From Hyphomicrobiaceae bacterium (lineage in GTDB: Bacteria; Pseudomonadota; Alphaproteobacteria; Rhizobiales; Hyphomicrobiaceae), in contig WBUN01000041.1 in NCBI GenBank assembly GCA_008933705.1, positions 1 to 42,567 of the forward strand: a DNA stretch of 42,567 nt. The letters are read 5' to 3'. The notes beneath the pieces were generated by a model, which made no database searches, had not been told where the DNA came from, and saw nothing but the letters and a program-made list of their open reading frames with translations. The position numbers and the translations under genes were made by a program. Positions within the stretch are counted from its first letter, which is position 1. Each line of letters starts with the position of its first letter. Below, piece after piece: positions 1 to 8,962 of the stretch.

Positions 1-164
1 CCACCCACACCCGTCACCCCCGCGTCGCGTCGAAGACGCGCCTCCGGCACGATGGCGGGGGGCCAGGTCACCGGGCCGCACGGGCCACGTTCCCCGCAGA
101 GCACGCCCGCGGCCGCGCGCGCCATTTCAGCGGCGCGCACACCTCTGTTGCGAAGTGTCCTGGG

Positions 165-182
165 TTCCCGCCTGCGCGGGAA
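165..182. repeat. Short palindromic intergenic repeat
   Basis: TTCCCGC (165-171) pairs with GCGGGAA (176-182) around a four-base loop. The context, tgggttcccgcctgcgcggg followed by aatgac, is a dispersed intergenic repeat that from general knowledge is common in proteobacterial genomes and often gives the spurious translation VPACAGMT. Copy number in this genome cannot be seen from one window. Confidence 0.6.
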
Positions 183-229
183 TGACGTCACGTGAGGTGC
201 CCCTTCAGGTTCGAACGGTCCTCCGTGGT

Positions 230-274
230 GAGCCCGTCGAACCACGGCCGGCGCGGCCGCCCTTCGACGGGCTC
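230..274. repeat. Palindromic repeat with 12-bp perfect arms
   Basis: GAGCCCGTCGAA (230-241) is perfectly complementary to TTCGACGGGCTC (263-274), with a 21-base GC-rich loop. An overlapping alternative hairpin is formed by CCGTGGT and ACCACGG on either side of the left arm. The motif cttcgac...gctcagg is a familiar dispersed intergenic repeat of high-GC proteobacteria. It is probably a REP-like element, and it could also act as a transcript end for the gene at 527-3016. Confidence 0.6.
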
Positions 275-526
275 AGGGCGGAGTGGGTGTGCGATGCGGG
301 CATAACGTCCGCGTTGGACGATCGGTTCGCATTTCACTGCAGCGGCGCGCACATGCGTTGAGTCGCAACGACAGCGCTCACCTGAGGGTCTGACCCCCGT
401 GATGGCGCCCCGGGCGTTTCGCGAGCACCGGCGAGGTTCTCGATCATCGTGCAGGCTCAGGCGCGCTGGCCGGATGAACGGCCCGCCGTCGCTGCTCTTC
501 GACAGAGGCAACGCGAGCGTGCATCG

Positions 527-3016
527 TCAGGCCGCGACCTCGACCTCTCCACGCAGCGAGGCGAGCAATGGTGCCAACTCCCTCGCCGGTTTCGGAGCGC
601 TGAAGATGAACCCTTGGACCTCGGTGCAGCCCTCCGCGCGGATGCAGTCGAGCTGCTCCTTGGTCTCGACGCCTTCCGCCGTCGTGGCCAAGCCCAGGCC
701 GGTGGCCAGGCCCGTGACGGCCCGAACGATGGCCAGGGAGCTGCCACCTTCGGGAATGTTGCGGATGAACGACTTGTCGATCTTGATCTTGTCGAACGGA
801 AAGCTGCGCAGATAGCTGAGGCTCGAGTAGCCGGTGCCGAAATCGTCCATGACGACGCGCACGCCGAGATCCCGCAGCTGGTGGAGTTTCGCCAGCGTCG
901 CCTCGTTGTCTGCCAGCAGGACGCTCTCCGTGATTTCGAGCTCGAGGCGGCTGGGGGGGAGGCGGGACATGGCCAGCGCGTTGACCACCGAGGTGAGCAC
1001 GTTCTGGCCCTTGAACTGGATGGGGGAGAGATTGACTGCGACCTTGATGTCGTCCGGCCACGCTGCAGCGTCCATGCAAGCCTGGCGCAATACCCAGTCG
1101 CCGAGCGGAACGATCATCCCGATCTCCTCGGCCATCGGTATGAACTCGGCGGGCGAGATCGTGCCCTTCTGGGGATGGTGCCACCGCAAGAGCGCTTCGA
1201 ATCCGCTGGGCTTGTTCGTGCGCAGGTTGACCACCGGCTGGTAGTGGACCTCGAACTCGCCTTGCGGCAGGGCGCGTCTGAGGTCGAGCTCAAGCGCATG
1301 GCGCGCCTGCATGCGTGCATCCATCTCCGGCTCGAAGAACCGGTAGTTGCCTCGGCCATCACTCTTGGCGCGATAGAGCGCCAGGTCGGCGCTCTTGAGG
1401 AGCTGGTCGGCATTGTCGCCATCCATCGGTGCGACGGCGATGCCGATGCTGGTGCCGATGACGATCTGATGTCCCTTGACCTCGAATGGGGCGCTCATGG
1501 CGCCGATCAACCGCAGGGCGAGGACGGTTGAGGCGGTCGGCTGCTCGACGCCCGACTGCACGATGGCAAACTCGTCGCCCCCGAAACGGGCGGCGGTGTC
1601 GAGATCACGCACCGATTCCTTGAGACGATCTGCAACGCTGCACAAGAGCGCATCGCCGATCGGGTGTCCGAGCGTATCATTCACGTTCTTGAAGTGGTCG
1701 AGATCGAGGCAGAGCACGGCCACCTGCTCGCCGCGCGACGTTCGCTTGAGCGCCTCCTCGATCTTCTCCTTGAGAAGGGACCGGTTGGGCAGGTCGGTCA
1801 GGGCGTCATGGCGCGCCATGTGGCGAATGCGGGCCTCGGCTCTAATCCTCTCGGTCACGTCCTCATGCGTGGCCACCCAGCCGCCGCCTGCCATCGGCTG
1901 ATGGATGATGCTGAGTGTGCGACCGTCTGCAAGCTCGACCAAGTCACGGCTTGGCCTGCCGTCCTCGACCACAGCGAGCCGTTCCCGCACGTACCACTCC
2001 GGATTGGAGAAGATGCCCTGCACGACCCTGTCGTTGATGATCTGGCGAAGCGAAGTGCCTGGCTTGGTCAGCTCCGGCGGAAGCTGATAGATGTCCGCAT
2101 AGCGGCTGTTGCAGATAATGAGTTGACGCTTGGAGTCGTACATGCACAGGCCAATCGGCATGTTGCTGACGGCGGCCTGCAGCCGTTCGCGCTCCAGTTC
2201 CGCCTGCTCGGCCAAGCCGCGACCGCGGATCAGGCTTGCCCGATAGCCGGTAACGGCCCCGATCAGCGTGCCGATTTCGTCGTTTCGCTCCCTCGTGTCG
2301 GCGATCGCGGCCGAAAGATCGCCTGCCGTGAGGCGGTGCATGGCCTCGCTGATGCGGAGAATCGGCGCGCTGACGTTGCGCGTCGCCCACATGACGACTG
2401 CGCAGACATAGATTGCCGCGAAGACGATGACCGCGAGCAGCACCCGTTGCGCAAGGCTCTCCATCTCAAGCGCACGCGTCTCGGCGGCCCGGCTGGTCTC
2501 GTTGACCAGGGCGATGAGCTGATCAAGCTTGCCGGCCGCCGCATCGAATGCGGGAAGCGATGTGGCGTCGAATTGCTGCATGCCGCTGACGAGATTGCCG
2601 ACCTCGAGCTGCTGGAGAACGGCACGCAGGGTCTCTTCGTAGCCTTGCCAGAGCGCCAGGAACTCCAAGAGCAGCATTTGCTCTTTGGGGGAGACGGTTC
2701 CTCTCTGGTACGCGCGCTCCGCGCTGCGGAGGGATTGAAGAGTTGCCTCCGTACTCTTGGCGATAGCCGCAAGATGGCGGAAGTTCGTCGTCCGCGTCCG
2801 GCCCATTGCCAGCAGCCTGTGCTCGGCAATCGCGCGCTTCATCTCGCCCAAGTGCTCGAGTCGAGGCAGCCACGTGCCCCTGATCTCCTTGGTGATACCG
2901 GTGACGGAGTGCAGCTCAGCTATTCCCGAGACGCCGACCATGACGACGAGCGCGGCGACCGTGCCGAGCATCAAGGAGAGCCTGGTGCGCAGGCTGGTGT
3001 TGTGGAACGGGACCAT
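527..3016 (-). CDS. Membrane GGDEF-EAL cyclic-di-GMP regulator with HAMP and PAS
   Basis: An 829-residue inner-membrane protein predicted to make and/or degrade cyclic-di-GMP. The domains in order are: TM1 (about 12-33), a helical periplasmic sensor region (about 35-188), TM2 (about 190-212), a HAMP-like linker (about 213-262), PAS (about 278-392), GGDEF (about 400-560) and EAL (about 570-822). The GGDEF signature is intact at 479-483, and a product-inhibition I-site RxxD (R470-D473) lies five residues before it. The EAL domain keeps E607-A-L, the NLSP segment, the DDFGTGYSS loop (D724, D725), the KIDKSFI lysine and the TAEGVET glutamate. Both active sites look complete, so direction of activity cannot be read from sequence. 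The PAS domain presumably senses a small ligand or redox state, which is inference. It is transcribed alone, with the TRAP binding protein gene 106 bp upstream on the same strand. Confidence 0.93.
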   Translation of the reverse strand: MVPFHNTSLRTRLSLMLGTVAALVVMVGVSGIAELHSVTGITKEIRGTWLPRLEHLGEMKRAIAEHRLLAMGRTRTTNFRHLAAIAKSTEATLQSLRSAERAYQRGTVSPKEQMLLLEFLALWQGYEETLRAVLQQLEVGNLVSGMQQFDATSLPAFDAAAGKLDQLIALVNETSRAAETRALEMESLAQRVLLAVIVFAAIYVCAVVMWATRNVSAPILRISEAMHRLTAGDLSAAIADTRERNDEIGTLIGAVTGYRASLIRGRGLAEQAELERERLQAAVSNMPIGLCMYDSKRQLIICNSRYADIYQLPPELTKPGTSLRQIINDRVVQGIFSNPEWYVRERLAVVEDGRPSRDLVELADGRTLSIIHQPMAGGGWVATHEDVTERIRAEARIRHMARHDALTDLPNRSLLKEKIEEALKRTSRGEQVAVLCLDLDHFKNVNDTLGHPIGDALLCSVADRLKESVRDLDTAARFGGDEFAIVQSGVEQPTASTVLALRLIGAMSAPFEVKGHQIVIGTSIGIAVAPMDGDNADQLLKSADLALYRAKSDGRGNYRFFEPEMDARMQARHALELDLRRALPQGEFEVHYQPVVNLRTNKPSGFEALLRWHHPQKGTISPAEFIPMAEEIGMIVPLGDWVLRQACMDAAAWPDDIKVAVNLSPIQFKGQNVLTSVVNALAMSRLPPSRLELEITESVLLADNEATLAKLHQLRDLGVRVVMDDFGTGYSSLSYLRSFPFDKIKIDKSFIRNIPEGGSSLAIVRAVTGLATGLGLATTAEGVETKEQLDCIRAEGCTEVQGFIFSAPKPARELAPLLASLRGEVEVAA

Positions 3017-3122
3017 CGCTTCCTCAGGGCAGGGCCGACGCCGTCTGATTGTCCGCCGCTGGTTCCGATGTTGGGGCCGGTTGTCCGGCCGGCTTCGCCA
3101 GATCTCGACGAGTGTGTGGGGG

Positions 3123-4169
3123 CTATTGCAGGTAGCTGAAGTGACGCCAGATCGCGTAGTTGTCCCTGAACGTCGAATAGGAGTCGTAGACGCGCTTGAA
3201 GTTCGGGTTCTTGGCCGACTCGTCCGCGACGATCTCCCGCCAGGCGCTCTCGAACGAGACCAGGATGTCGGGCGGCCACCTCTTCAGCTGAACGCCCTCC
3301 GCCTGGAGCTCTTTCATCACCTTCCATTGCGCCGCCTCACCGTCCGCGATCATCTCGCGCATGGTGTCGCCGCAAGCGACCTCGATGATCGCCTTGTGCC
3401 GCTGGGAGAGAGCGTCCCACACGGTCTTGTTGATGTAGAGGTCAAAGAGGGTCGCCTGCTGGTGCCAGCCGGGGAAGTAGTAGTACTTGGCCACCGCATG
3501 GAACCCGAGCGGCTTGTCCATGGCCGGCAGCGAGAACTCGGTTGCGTCCAGCTTGCCCGCCTTGAAGGCTCCCAGGATTTCGCCGGGGGCAAGCTGGGAG
3601 GTGATGACGCCGTGTTTCTGCATGACCTTCGCGCCCAGCCCGAAGAAGCGCATTCTCAGCCCCTTCAGATCGTCGACCGTCTTGATCTCCTTCTGGAACC
3701 AGCCGGAGGCCTCGGGCGGGATGAGGCCGCAGGGGATGTTGTGGACCCCGTGCTTGTGAAACATCTCGCGTGCCAGTTCGAGGCCGCCGCCCCGGTACAT
3801 CCACGCCATGTACTCGCCCATGCCGGGGCCGAACGGGACGGTGGAGAACATGTTGAAGGCGCTGTCGTTGCCGGCAAACCAGCCGGCGCCGGCCCATGCG
3901 GCGGTGACCGTGCCCTTGGATACCGCGCTGACGGTCTCGGCTCCCGGCACGAGCTTGCCGGGTTCGTGGAACTTGAGGACGAGGTAGCCGCCCGAGGCGA
4001 GGCGAACCTTCTCCGGCAGGGTGCGCATGACGTCGCCGAGGATCGGCATGGTGCCCGGGAACGTGCTCGCAACGTCGAGAACGGCGGATGGCTGCTCCGT
4101 GAGAGTTCCGGAACTGGCGGGCAGGGCGGCGGCGAATGCGGTTAGACCCAGAGCAATGACGCGTCTCAT
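3123..4169 (-). CDS. TRAP transporter substrate-binding protein, DctP family (orphan)
   Basis: A 348-residue periplasmic solute-binding protein of a tripartite ATP-independent periplasmic transporter. The N-terminus MRRVIALGLTAFAAALPASS is a signal peptide. The body carries family hallmarks: a GLRMRFFGLG segment with the conserved substrate-carboxylate-binding arginine, and a YYYFPGWHQQ segment seen in the mannitol/chloroaromatic-type subgroup. The start at 4169 is chosen because a GGAGAGGG ribosome site precedes it and the signal peptide starts there. The frame stays open upstream to 4337, but that extension looks non-coding. No DctQ or DctM membrane genes are in the window, so its permease is encoded elsewhere or missing. 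The ligand is unknown, though organic acids are typical for the family. Confidence 0.88.
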   Translation of the reverse strand: MRRVIALGLTAFAAALPASSGTLTEQPSAVLDVASTFPGTMPILGDVMRTLPEKVRLASGGYLVLKFHEPGKLVPGAETVSAVSKGTVTAAWAGAGWFAGNDSAFNMFSTVPFGPGMGEYMAWMYRGGGLELAREMFHKHGVHNIPCGLIPPEASGWFQKEIKTVDDLKGLRMRFFGLGAKVMQKHGVITSQLAPGEILGAFKAGKLDATEFSLPAMDKPLGFHAVAKYYYFPGWHQQATLFDLYINKTVWDALSQRHKAIIEVACGDTMREMIADGEAAQWKVMKELQAEGVQLKRWPPDILVSFESAWREIVADESAKNPNFKRVYDSYSTFRDNYAIWRHFSYLQ

Positions 4170-4376
4170 GACCCTCTCCGTCGATGTTGCCCTCCCCCCT
4201 TTCTGTCCAGTCATCGAGCGCAGACCTTCGCTCGATGCGGGCCATAGCTTCGTACGCAGAGCTTTCATTCCGCTTACGAAATTGCCGCAAATTGTAAGCA
4301 ATCCGCGCTGGTCGCGGAGGGCGAGCCGCGTGCTCAAGCGTGAAATGCGGGGTCCCGGCTTGCGGCGTTGCTCACA

Positions 4377-4817
4377 TCATCTCTCGCCGTCCGGACCGCC
4401 GCTGACAGAGATCATCAGCCACTCGCCGTTCTTGCGGATGTAAACTTCACTCCAACGGCCGGCTACGTTCTTCGAGACGTTCGCTTCGGACTTGACCTCA
4501 GCCACATAGCTGTAGTGGACAACCCCAACCACACCGTCAAAGACATTGATGCTCAACGGCTGTAGCCTGTAACTGAGGACAGCCGGCGAGGATGGCCCTA
4601 CCGACGCGATGGCCGCTTCACGATTGTGGGGTTGAGGCTGACCGGTAACCCAGCCGGTGTATCCTGGATGAAGACCTGCATGAAGGGGAGCGGTCTCCCT
4701 TGCCATGGAAATCTTCCAGAGTGCATCGACCCGCAACCAGAGTTCCTTTTGCTCGTCGGTCAACGCATCGAGTTCCACGGCTGCGCACCCATCGTGTTTC
4801 TCGATTGATGGCTTCAA
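4377..4817 (-). CDS. SnoaL/NTF2-like domain protein
   Basis: A 146-residue protein resembling the SnoaL-like/DUF4440 branch of the NTF2 (ketosteroid-isomerase-like) fold. It has an N-terminal helix (DEQKELWLRVDALWKISMA), an acyl-cone middle and the C-terminal strand pattern SEVYIRKNGEWLMISV. There is no signal peptide. The start is uncertain: the first in-frame initiator is TTG at 4817 without a clear Shine-Dalgarno site, and GTG fourteen codons in is another option. Family members may be enzymes or small-ligand binders; nothing here reveals the substrate. It is probably monocistronic. Confidence 0.7.
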   Translation of the reverse strand: MKPSIEKHDGCAAVELDALTDEQKELWLRVDALWKISMARETAPLHAGLHPGYTGWVTGQPQPHNREAAIASVGPSSPAVLSYRLQPLSINVFDGVVGVVHYSYVAEVKSEANVSKNVAGRWSEVYIRKNGEWLMISVSGGPDGER

Positions 4818-4991
4818 GGAGAATGGCGGTCTTGGCGTTGACCGGGATCAAGGGCGGCTGCCCTGACCGGGTTCCGACTATCTCGAGGCCTTCGATCGCG
4901 AGATGGCAAGGCTTGAGAAGCGATAAGAGGGCGGCTTACCAGGGCCAGCGACTGTCGATTGTGCATCGTTGCGCGCTTGGCCGACGGGGCG

Positions 4992-5891
4992 CTAGCGCCA
5001 GCGGCGCAGGCTCTCGCGGGCGAATACCCACTCGGGCGTGATGAGCCTGTCGCTGAAGGCGAGGGGATACCAGGGCGAGCCGTCGGCGCTGTGCGGGTTC
5101 TTCAGCACGTGGATGTCCTGGGCCGGCATGAAGCTCTGCAGCAGCAGGAAGCGCGTCTCGCCGGTGGCCGCATGAACGGCGACGTCGGCGACGAGCACGG
5201 CGTGGCCCGGGAAGCCGCCCTTGATGAAGACGTCGCCGGGGGCGATGCCGGCAACCGCGACTGGGGCGAGTTCGCGCTCGAGCGAATAGGTGCCGGCGTA
5301 GGCGAAGACGGCGTCCATGTAGCGGCGGAAGGAGGCATAGCCGGCGTCGGGGCGGGCGCTGCGCGACCAGGAGAGCGCGCCGCCGTTGCTGCGCGGGCGC
5401 TCGCCGCCGGCCCATCGGCTGAAGGCGATCGGCTTCGCCGAGCCCGTGTCGTTGAAGGCGATGTCCCGGCCGCGGTTGCTGGCGAACAGCCATTCGGCCC
5501 TGAGCCGCATGACCGCGTCCGCGCACTGCTGCAGATCGCGCGTGCCCACGTCGATGTCGATGACGGCGGCGTGCACGTCCTGGCGCAATTTCGGCGCGCC
5601 GGTGTGCAGCAGCACGGGCGCGCCGGCCGCCTTGAGAGGCAGGCCGCGCAGCCAGGCCGCGAAGCTTCCGGGAGCGGCTGCAACACGCGCAAAGCCGGGC
5701 GGAGGCGCGAAGCGGCGGGCGAGCGTGTCAGCCGGGATGCCGCCCTGTGCCGCCGGCTGCCACCTGTAGTCCGATGCGGCGGCTGCAGATGCCACGCCTG
5801 CCAGGGCCATGGCGGCCATGTGGCCGGCGAGCAGGAGCCTGCGGCAGGTGGCGCTGGGCGAGGGCATGGGGAGGGGATAGCGCACGATCAT
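4992..5891 (-). CDS. DUF4846 exported protein
   Basis: A 299-residue protein with an N-terminal signal sequence (hydrophobic LLLAGHMAAMALAGVASAAA, likely cleaved near residue 40). The rest matches DUF4846 as I recall it: YRWQP near the mature N-terminus, RFAPPPGFARV, GSFAAWLRGLPL, HAAVIDIDVGTRDLQQCADA, GDVFIKGGFPGHAVLVADVA and SFMPAQDIHVLKNP. These conserved stretches, with a His-rich GGFPGH and a Cys in QQCADAV, look enzyme-like, but I know of no assigned reaction. The start at 5891 is the ATG nearest the signal peptide with room for an n-region; 5867 is an alternative. A much longer open frame to 6233 is Arg/Pro-rich and judged non-coding. The gene stands alone. Confidence 0.8.
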   Translation of the reverse strand: MIVRYPLPMPSPSATCRRLLLAGHMAAMALAGVASAAAASDYRWQPAAQGGIPADTLARRFAPPPGFARVAAAPGSFAAWLRGLPLKAAGAPVLLHTGAPKLRQDVHAAVIDIDVGTRDLQQCADAVMRLRAEWLFASNRGRDIAFNDTGSAKPIAFSRWAGGERPRSNGGALSWSRSARPDAGYASFRRYMDAVFAYAGTYSLERELAPVAVAGIAPGDVFIKGGFPGHAVLVADVAVHAATGETRFLLLQSFMPAQDIHVLKNPHSADGSPWYPLAFSDRLITPEWVFARESLRRWR

Positions 5892-6534
5892 GGCCCCCCG
5901 GCGACCCTTGCCGGGGACGCCTCGGCCGGCGGTCGGCACAAGAAGAGCCCGGCAGAACGGGGGACCATTCGCCGGGCTCGCGCGGCCATTCGGGGCCGCG
6001 GATCCTGGGCTATGCGCATCGCGCCGGAGGTGCCGGAGGACAAGGGATGAGAGCGCTCGCGCTCCCGGGTTGTCGCGGCAACATCTCCGCTTGCAGGCCC
6101 GTCTGATCCTTGGATCAAGTTGCGGAACTGGGCGCTGATGCAGGGGTGGTCGAGCCATCCTCTCAAGTGCAGCGCCGCCCTTGTGGAGCATAGCTGCGCT
6201 TGCCGTCTCGCCACGCAAGATCAGCGTCAGCAACCGCTCAGGAATTCAAATTGTCGGATAGGGCCGCTCGCGCTTCAGGCAACACTTGCCGGCAGCAAGA
6301 CGGCCAAAGGACTGCTCGGGGGAGGCATTTTCGTAGACCTCCTTTCGCTGAATACTGAAAGCTTGCACGGGAGGGCGGGCCGCGTCAATACGCGGTTGAC
6401 GTGGAGGAAGACTTCAGAGGATCAGGGGGACGCCGGCGCGTTAACCAAGCATTTGCCTGTGCGCGGTAGGCTTTCGCCGTTGCCTCGATCTTGGCGCGCC
6501 GTTGCGGCGCGCAGCATGATGGAGTCCCGGTCCC
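5892..6534. other. 643-bp region without a recognised gene
   Basis: This divergent spacer separates the minus-strand DUF4846 gene from the plus-strand small membrane protein. It contains a 9-bp perfect inverted repeat GAGCCCGGC (5945-5953) / GCCGGGCTC (5971-5979), and a 17-codon minus-strand ORF with a strong ribosome site (6275-6328, listed separately). The long open frames that cross it are Arg/Pro-rich antisense extensions of neighbouring genes, not convincing genes. Confidence 0.5.
6275..6328 (-). other. 17-codon ORF with strong Shine-Dalgarno site
   Basis: On the minus strand AAAGGAGG (6338-6345) lies nine bases before an ATG at 6328 that opens a 17-residue frame (MPPPSSPLAVLLPASVA, then TGA). 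The ribosome site GGAGG can pair with CCTCC in codons 2-3, so initiation could be hairpin-controlled. It may be a leader peptide, the decayed 5' end of a gene, or chance. No downstream gene follows until the DUF4846 start, more than 380 bp away. Confidence 0.25.
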
Positions 6535-6831
6535 ATGCGCCGGATTTTCGGTCTTTTTGCGGTGACAGCGGCCGGCCTCGGCCTCCTCCTGCTGTTTGCG
6601 GGGCCCGACGCCCCGTCGTTGGATGTTCAGGTGCGCACGCTTCAGGACGCGCCCGTTGCGTACAGCGGCTGGGCGTTGGGCTTGATCATGGGCCTCGGCC
6701 TTGCCTGGATTGCCAGCATAGAGTGGGCGGACTTGCCGGTGCGGCTCGGCGCCTGGCTGAGAGTGCAGGGGCGGCGCCTGGCGCTTGCTGCACTGGGCGG
6801 GGCCTTCGCCGGCATCCTGCTGTTCTTCTGA
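6535..6831 (+). CDS. Small membrane protein of unknown function
   Basis: A 98-residue protein with three hydrophobic segments (about residues 4-22, 42-64 and 80-98), the last reaching the C-terminus. The middle pair is joined by an amphipathic, Arg-rich stretch. No family is recognised. The start is supported by GGAG about nine bases upstream. It is convergent with glnA, from which it is separated by the glnA terminator. Coding is supported by the clean hydrophobicity pattern and by the absence of a better frame on either strand. Confidence 0.6.
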   Translation: MRRIFGLFAVTAAGLGLLLLFAGPDAPSLDVQVRTLQDAPVAYSGWALGLIMGLGLAWIASIEWADLPVRLGAWLRVQGRRLALAALGGAFAGILLFF

Positions 6832-6858
6832 TCCTGTGCCAGCCTGAGAAAAGCGAAA

Positions 6859-6879
6859 GGGCGGCCGGTAAGGCCGCCC
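6859..6879 (-). terminator. Rho-independent terminator of glnA
   Basis: GGGCGGCC (6859-6866) and GGCCGCCC (6872-6879) form an 8-bp GC stem with a 5-base loop. On the minus strand the stem is followed by TTTCGCTTTT, giving a classical intrinsic terminator about 30 bp past the glnA stop codon. On the plus strand there is no U-tract, so it mainly serves glnA. Confidence 0.8.
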
Positions 6880-6908
6880 CCCGCTCGATGCTCGCCTGCG
6901 CCGTTGGC

Positions 6909-8330
6909 TTACACCGAGTAGTACATGTCGAACTCGACCGGGTGCGGCGTCATGTCGGTGCGCGCCACCTCGGCCATCTTGAGCTCGATGTAGGCATCGA
7001 TCATGTCGTCCGAGAAGACGTTGCCCTTCTTGAGGAAGTCGCGGTCCTTGTCGAGGTTCTCGAGCGCCTCGCGCAGACTGCCGCACACCGTCGGGATCTT
7101 GGCGAGCTCAGCCGGCGGCAGATCGTAGAGATTCTTGTCCATCGGCTCGCCGGGATTGATCTTGTTGGTGATGCCGTCGAGACCGGCCATCAGCATGGCG
7201 GCGAAGCCGAGGTAGGGGTTGGCGGCGGGATCCGGGAAGCGGATCTCGACGCGCTTGGCTTTCGGGCTCGTTACGTGCGGGATGCGGCACGATGCCGAGC
7301 GGTTGCGGGCCGAGTAGGCCAGCAGCACCGGCGCCTCGTAGCCCGGCACCAGACGCTTGTAGGAGTTGGTGGTCGGATTGGTGAAGGCGTTGATGGTCTT
7401 GGCGTGCTTCAGGATGCCGCCGATGTAGTACAGGCAGGTCTCCGACAGGTCGGCGTATTTGTTGCCCGCGAACACGGGCGTAGAGCCCTTCCAGATCGAC
7501 TGGTGGCAGTGCATGCCCGAGCCGTTGTCGCCGTAGACGGGCTTGGGCATGAAGCATGCCGTCTTGCCGTAAGCCTGCGACACCTGATGGATCACGTACT
7601 TGTAGATCTGCATGTGGTCGGCCAGGCGCACCATCGGGCCGAACTTGATGCCGAGCTCGTGCTGGGCGGAGGCCACCTCGTGGTGATGCTTCTCCACCAC
7701 TACGCCCATCTCGGCCATGACCGACAGCATCTCGGAGCGGATATCCTGCGCACTGTCGACCGGCGGCACAGGGAAGTAGCCGCCTTTCGTGCGCGGCCTG
7801 TGACCGAGGTTGCCCATCTCGTAGTCGGTGCCTGAGTTGGAGGGCAGCTCGGCGCTGTCGAGCTTGAAGCCGGTGCTGTAGGGATCGGTGCTGAACTTGA
7901 CGTCGTCGAAGATGAAGAACTCGGCTTCAGGACCGAACACCACGGTGTCCCCCACGCCGGTCTGCTTCATGTAGGCTTCGGCGCGCTTGGCGATCGAACG
8001 CGGATCGCGTTCGTACATCTCACCTGTCGAGGGCTCGAGCACGTCGCAGAACACGGCCATCGTCGTCTGCGCGAAGAACGGATCGAGATGCGCACTCGAG
8101 GGGTCCGGCATCAGCGTCATGTCAGAGGCCTCGATGCCCTTCCAGCCGGCGATCGACGAACCGTCGAACGCATAGCCGTCGGCGAACATCCCCTCGTCCA
8201 CGCACGAGCCATCCGCCGTGACGTGCTGCATTTTCCCCTTGGTGTCGGTGAAGCGAAGGTCGAGGAACTTGACGTCCTTGTCCTTCATCATCTTCAGCAC
8301 GTCCGCTGCGGTCTTCGGTCTGTCTGCCAT
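6909..8330 (-). CDS. glnA: Type I glutamine synthetase
   Basis: A 473-residue glutamine synthetase that condenses ammonium and glutamate with ATP, the first step of ammonium assimilation. Visible family signatures are the N-terminal beta-grasp ([12 protein letters not shown]), DGSSIAGWK, the metal-binding [11 protein letters not shown], the ATP-region stretch [10 protein letters not shown], and NRSASCRIP. Tyr402 in KNLYDLPP matches the adenylylation site, so activity is probably controlled by GlnE, which is typical of GSI-beta. It lies 101 bp downstream of glnB on the same strand and is probably co-transcribed from the glnB promoter. An AGGGGA ribosome site precedes the ATG. Length matches the family. 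Confidence 0.98.
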   Translation of the reverse strand: MADRPKTAADVLKMMKDKDVKFLDLRFTDTKGKMQHVTADGSCVDEGMFADGYAFDGSSIAGWKGIEASDMTLMPDPSSAHLDPFFAQTTMAVFCDVLEPSTGEMYERDPRSIAKRAEAYMKQTGVGDTVVFGPEAEFFIFDDVKFSTDPYSTGFKLDSAELPSNSGTDYEMGNLGHRPRTKGGYFPVPPVDSAQDIRSEMLSVMAEMGVVVEKHHHEVASAQHELGIKFGPMVRLADHMQIYKYVIHQVSQAYGKTACFMPKPVYGDNGSGMHCHQSIWKGSTPVFAGNKYADLSETCLYYIGGILKHAKTINAFTNPTTNSYKRLVPGYEAPVLLAYSARNRSASCRIPHVTSPKAKRVEIRFPDPAANPYLGFAAMLMAGLDGITNKINPGEPMDKNLYDLPPAELAKIPTVCGSLREALENLDKDRDFLKKGNVFSDDMIDAYIELKMAEVARTDMTPHPVEFDMYYSV

Positions 8331-8431
8331 GTGTAGTCCCCTGTCCTCACTTCATTGGATGAGATGATATGCAAGCCAAGCCCGATTTCGGCGCCACCCT
8401 CGGACGCCTCGCCAGCTCGGCTGGGTGACTG

Positions 8432-8797
<366 letters not shown>

Positions 8798-8829
8798 TCA
8801 GGTCTCGTGTTGAACCGGTGAACAGTTAA

Positions 8830-8844
8830 GCATGCCCCATGCCA
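8830..8844 (-). promoter_or_regulatory. Candidate sigma-54 (RpoN) promoter of glnB-glnA
   Basis: The minus strand reads TGGCATGGGGCATGC. It matches the -24/-12 consensus TGGCACG-N4-TTGC with correct GG-to-GC spacing and two mismatches. Transcription would start near 8818, leaving a leader of about 48 nt before glnB. NtrC/RpoN control of glnB-glnA is known in related bacteria; here it is predicted. Confidence 0.55.
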
Positions 8845-8962
8845 AGGTGTATGCGGCTGGAATTTCCAAGGCAACTAAGGACTTCTGCGTATCTACAGGG
8901 CAACGTCGCATGTTGGAAGATGGAATATGAGGCTAATTTCAGGGCATATGAACAATTTTTGT

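Larger units (their letters stand above)
1..526. other. Non-coding left flank with dispersed repeats
   Basis: No convincing gene is seen here. The short ORFs in this stretch translate repeat DNA and lack Shine-Dalgarno sites. The region holds two palindromic repeat units (165-182 and 230-274, listed separately) and lies downstream of the stop codon of the minus-strand GGDEF/EAL gene. I see nothing I can assign in the first 150 bases. Confidence 0.6.

Noticed and set aside
1664-3139. 491-codon plus-strand ORF
   Set aside because: Antisense to the GGDEF/EAL gene with all domains intact on the other strand.
4170-4337. N-terminal extension of the TRAP binding protein
   Set aside because: A clear signal peptide and ribosome site place the start at 4169; the extension would bury the signal peptide.
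5945-5979. 9-bp inverted repeat as a terminator
   Set aside because: No U-tract follows on either strand and the loop is 17 bases; kept only as a note in the spacer entry.
5892-6233. N-terminal extension of the DUF4846 protein
   Set aside because: Arg/Pro-rich residues with no pattern precede a normal signal peptide at the chosen start.
6120-7835. 571-codon plus-strand ORF
   Set aside because: It runs antisense through glnA, is His/Arg/Val-rich without domain pattern, and has no ribosome site. It is a product of high-GC antisense reading.
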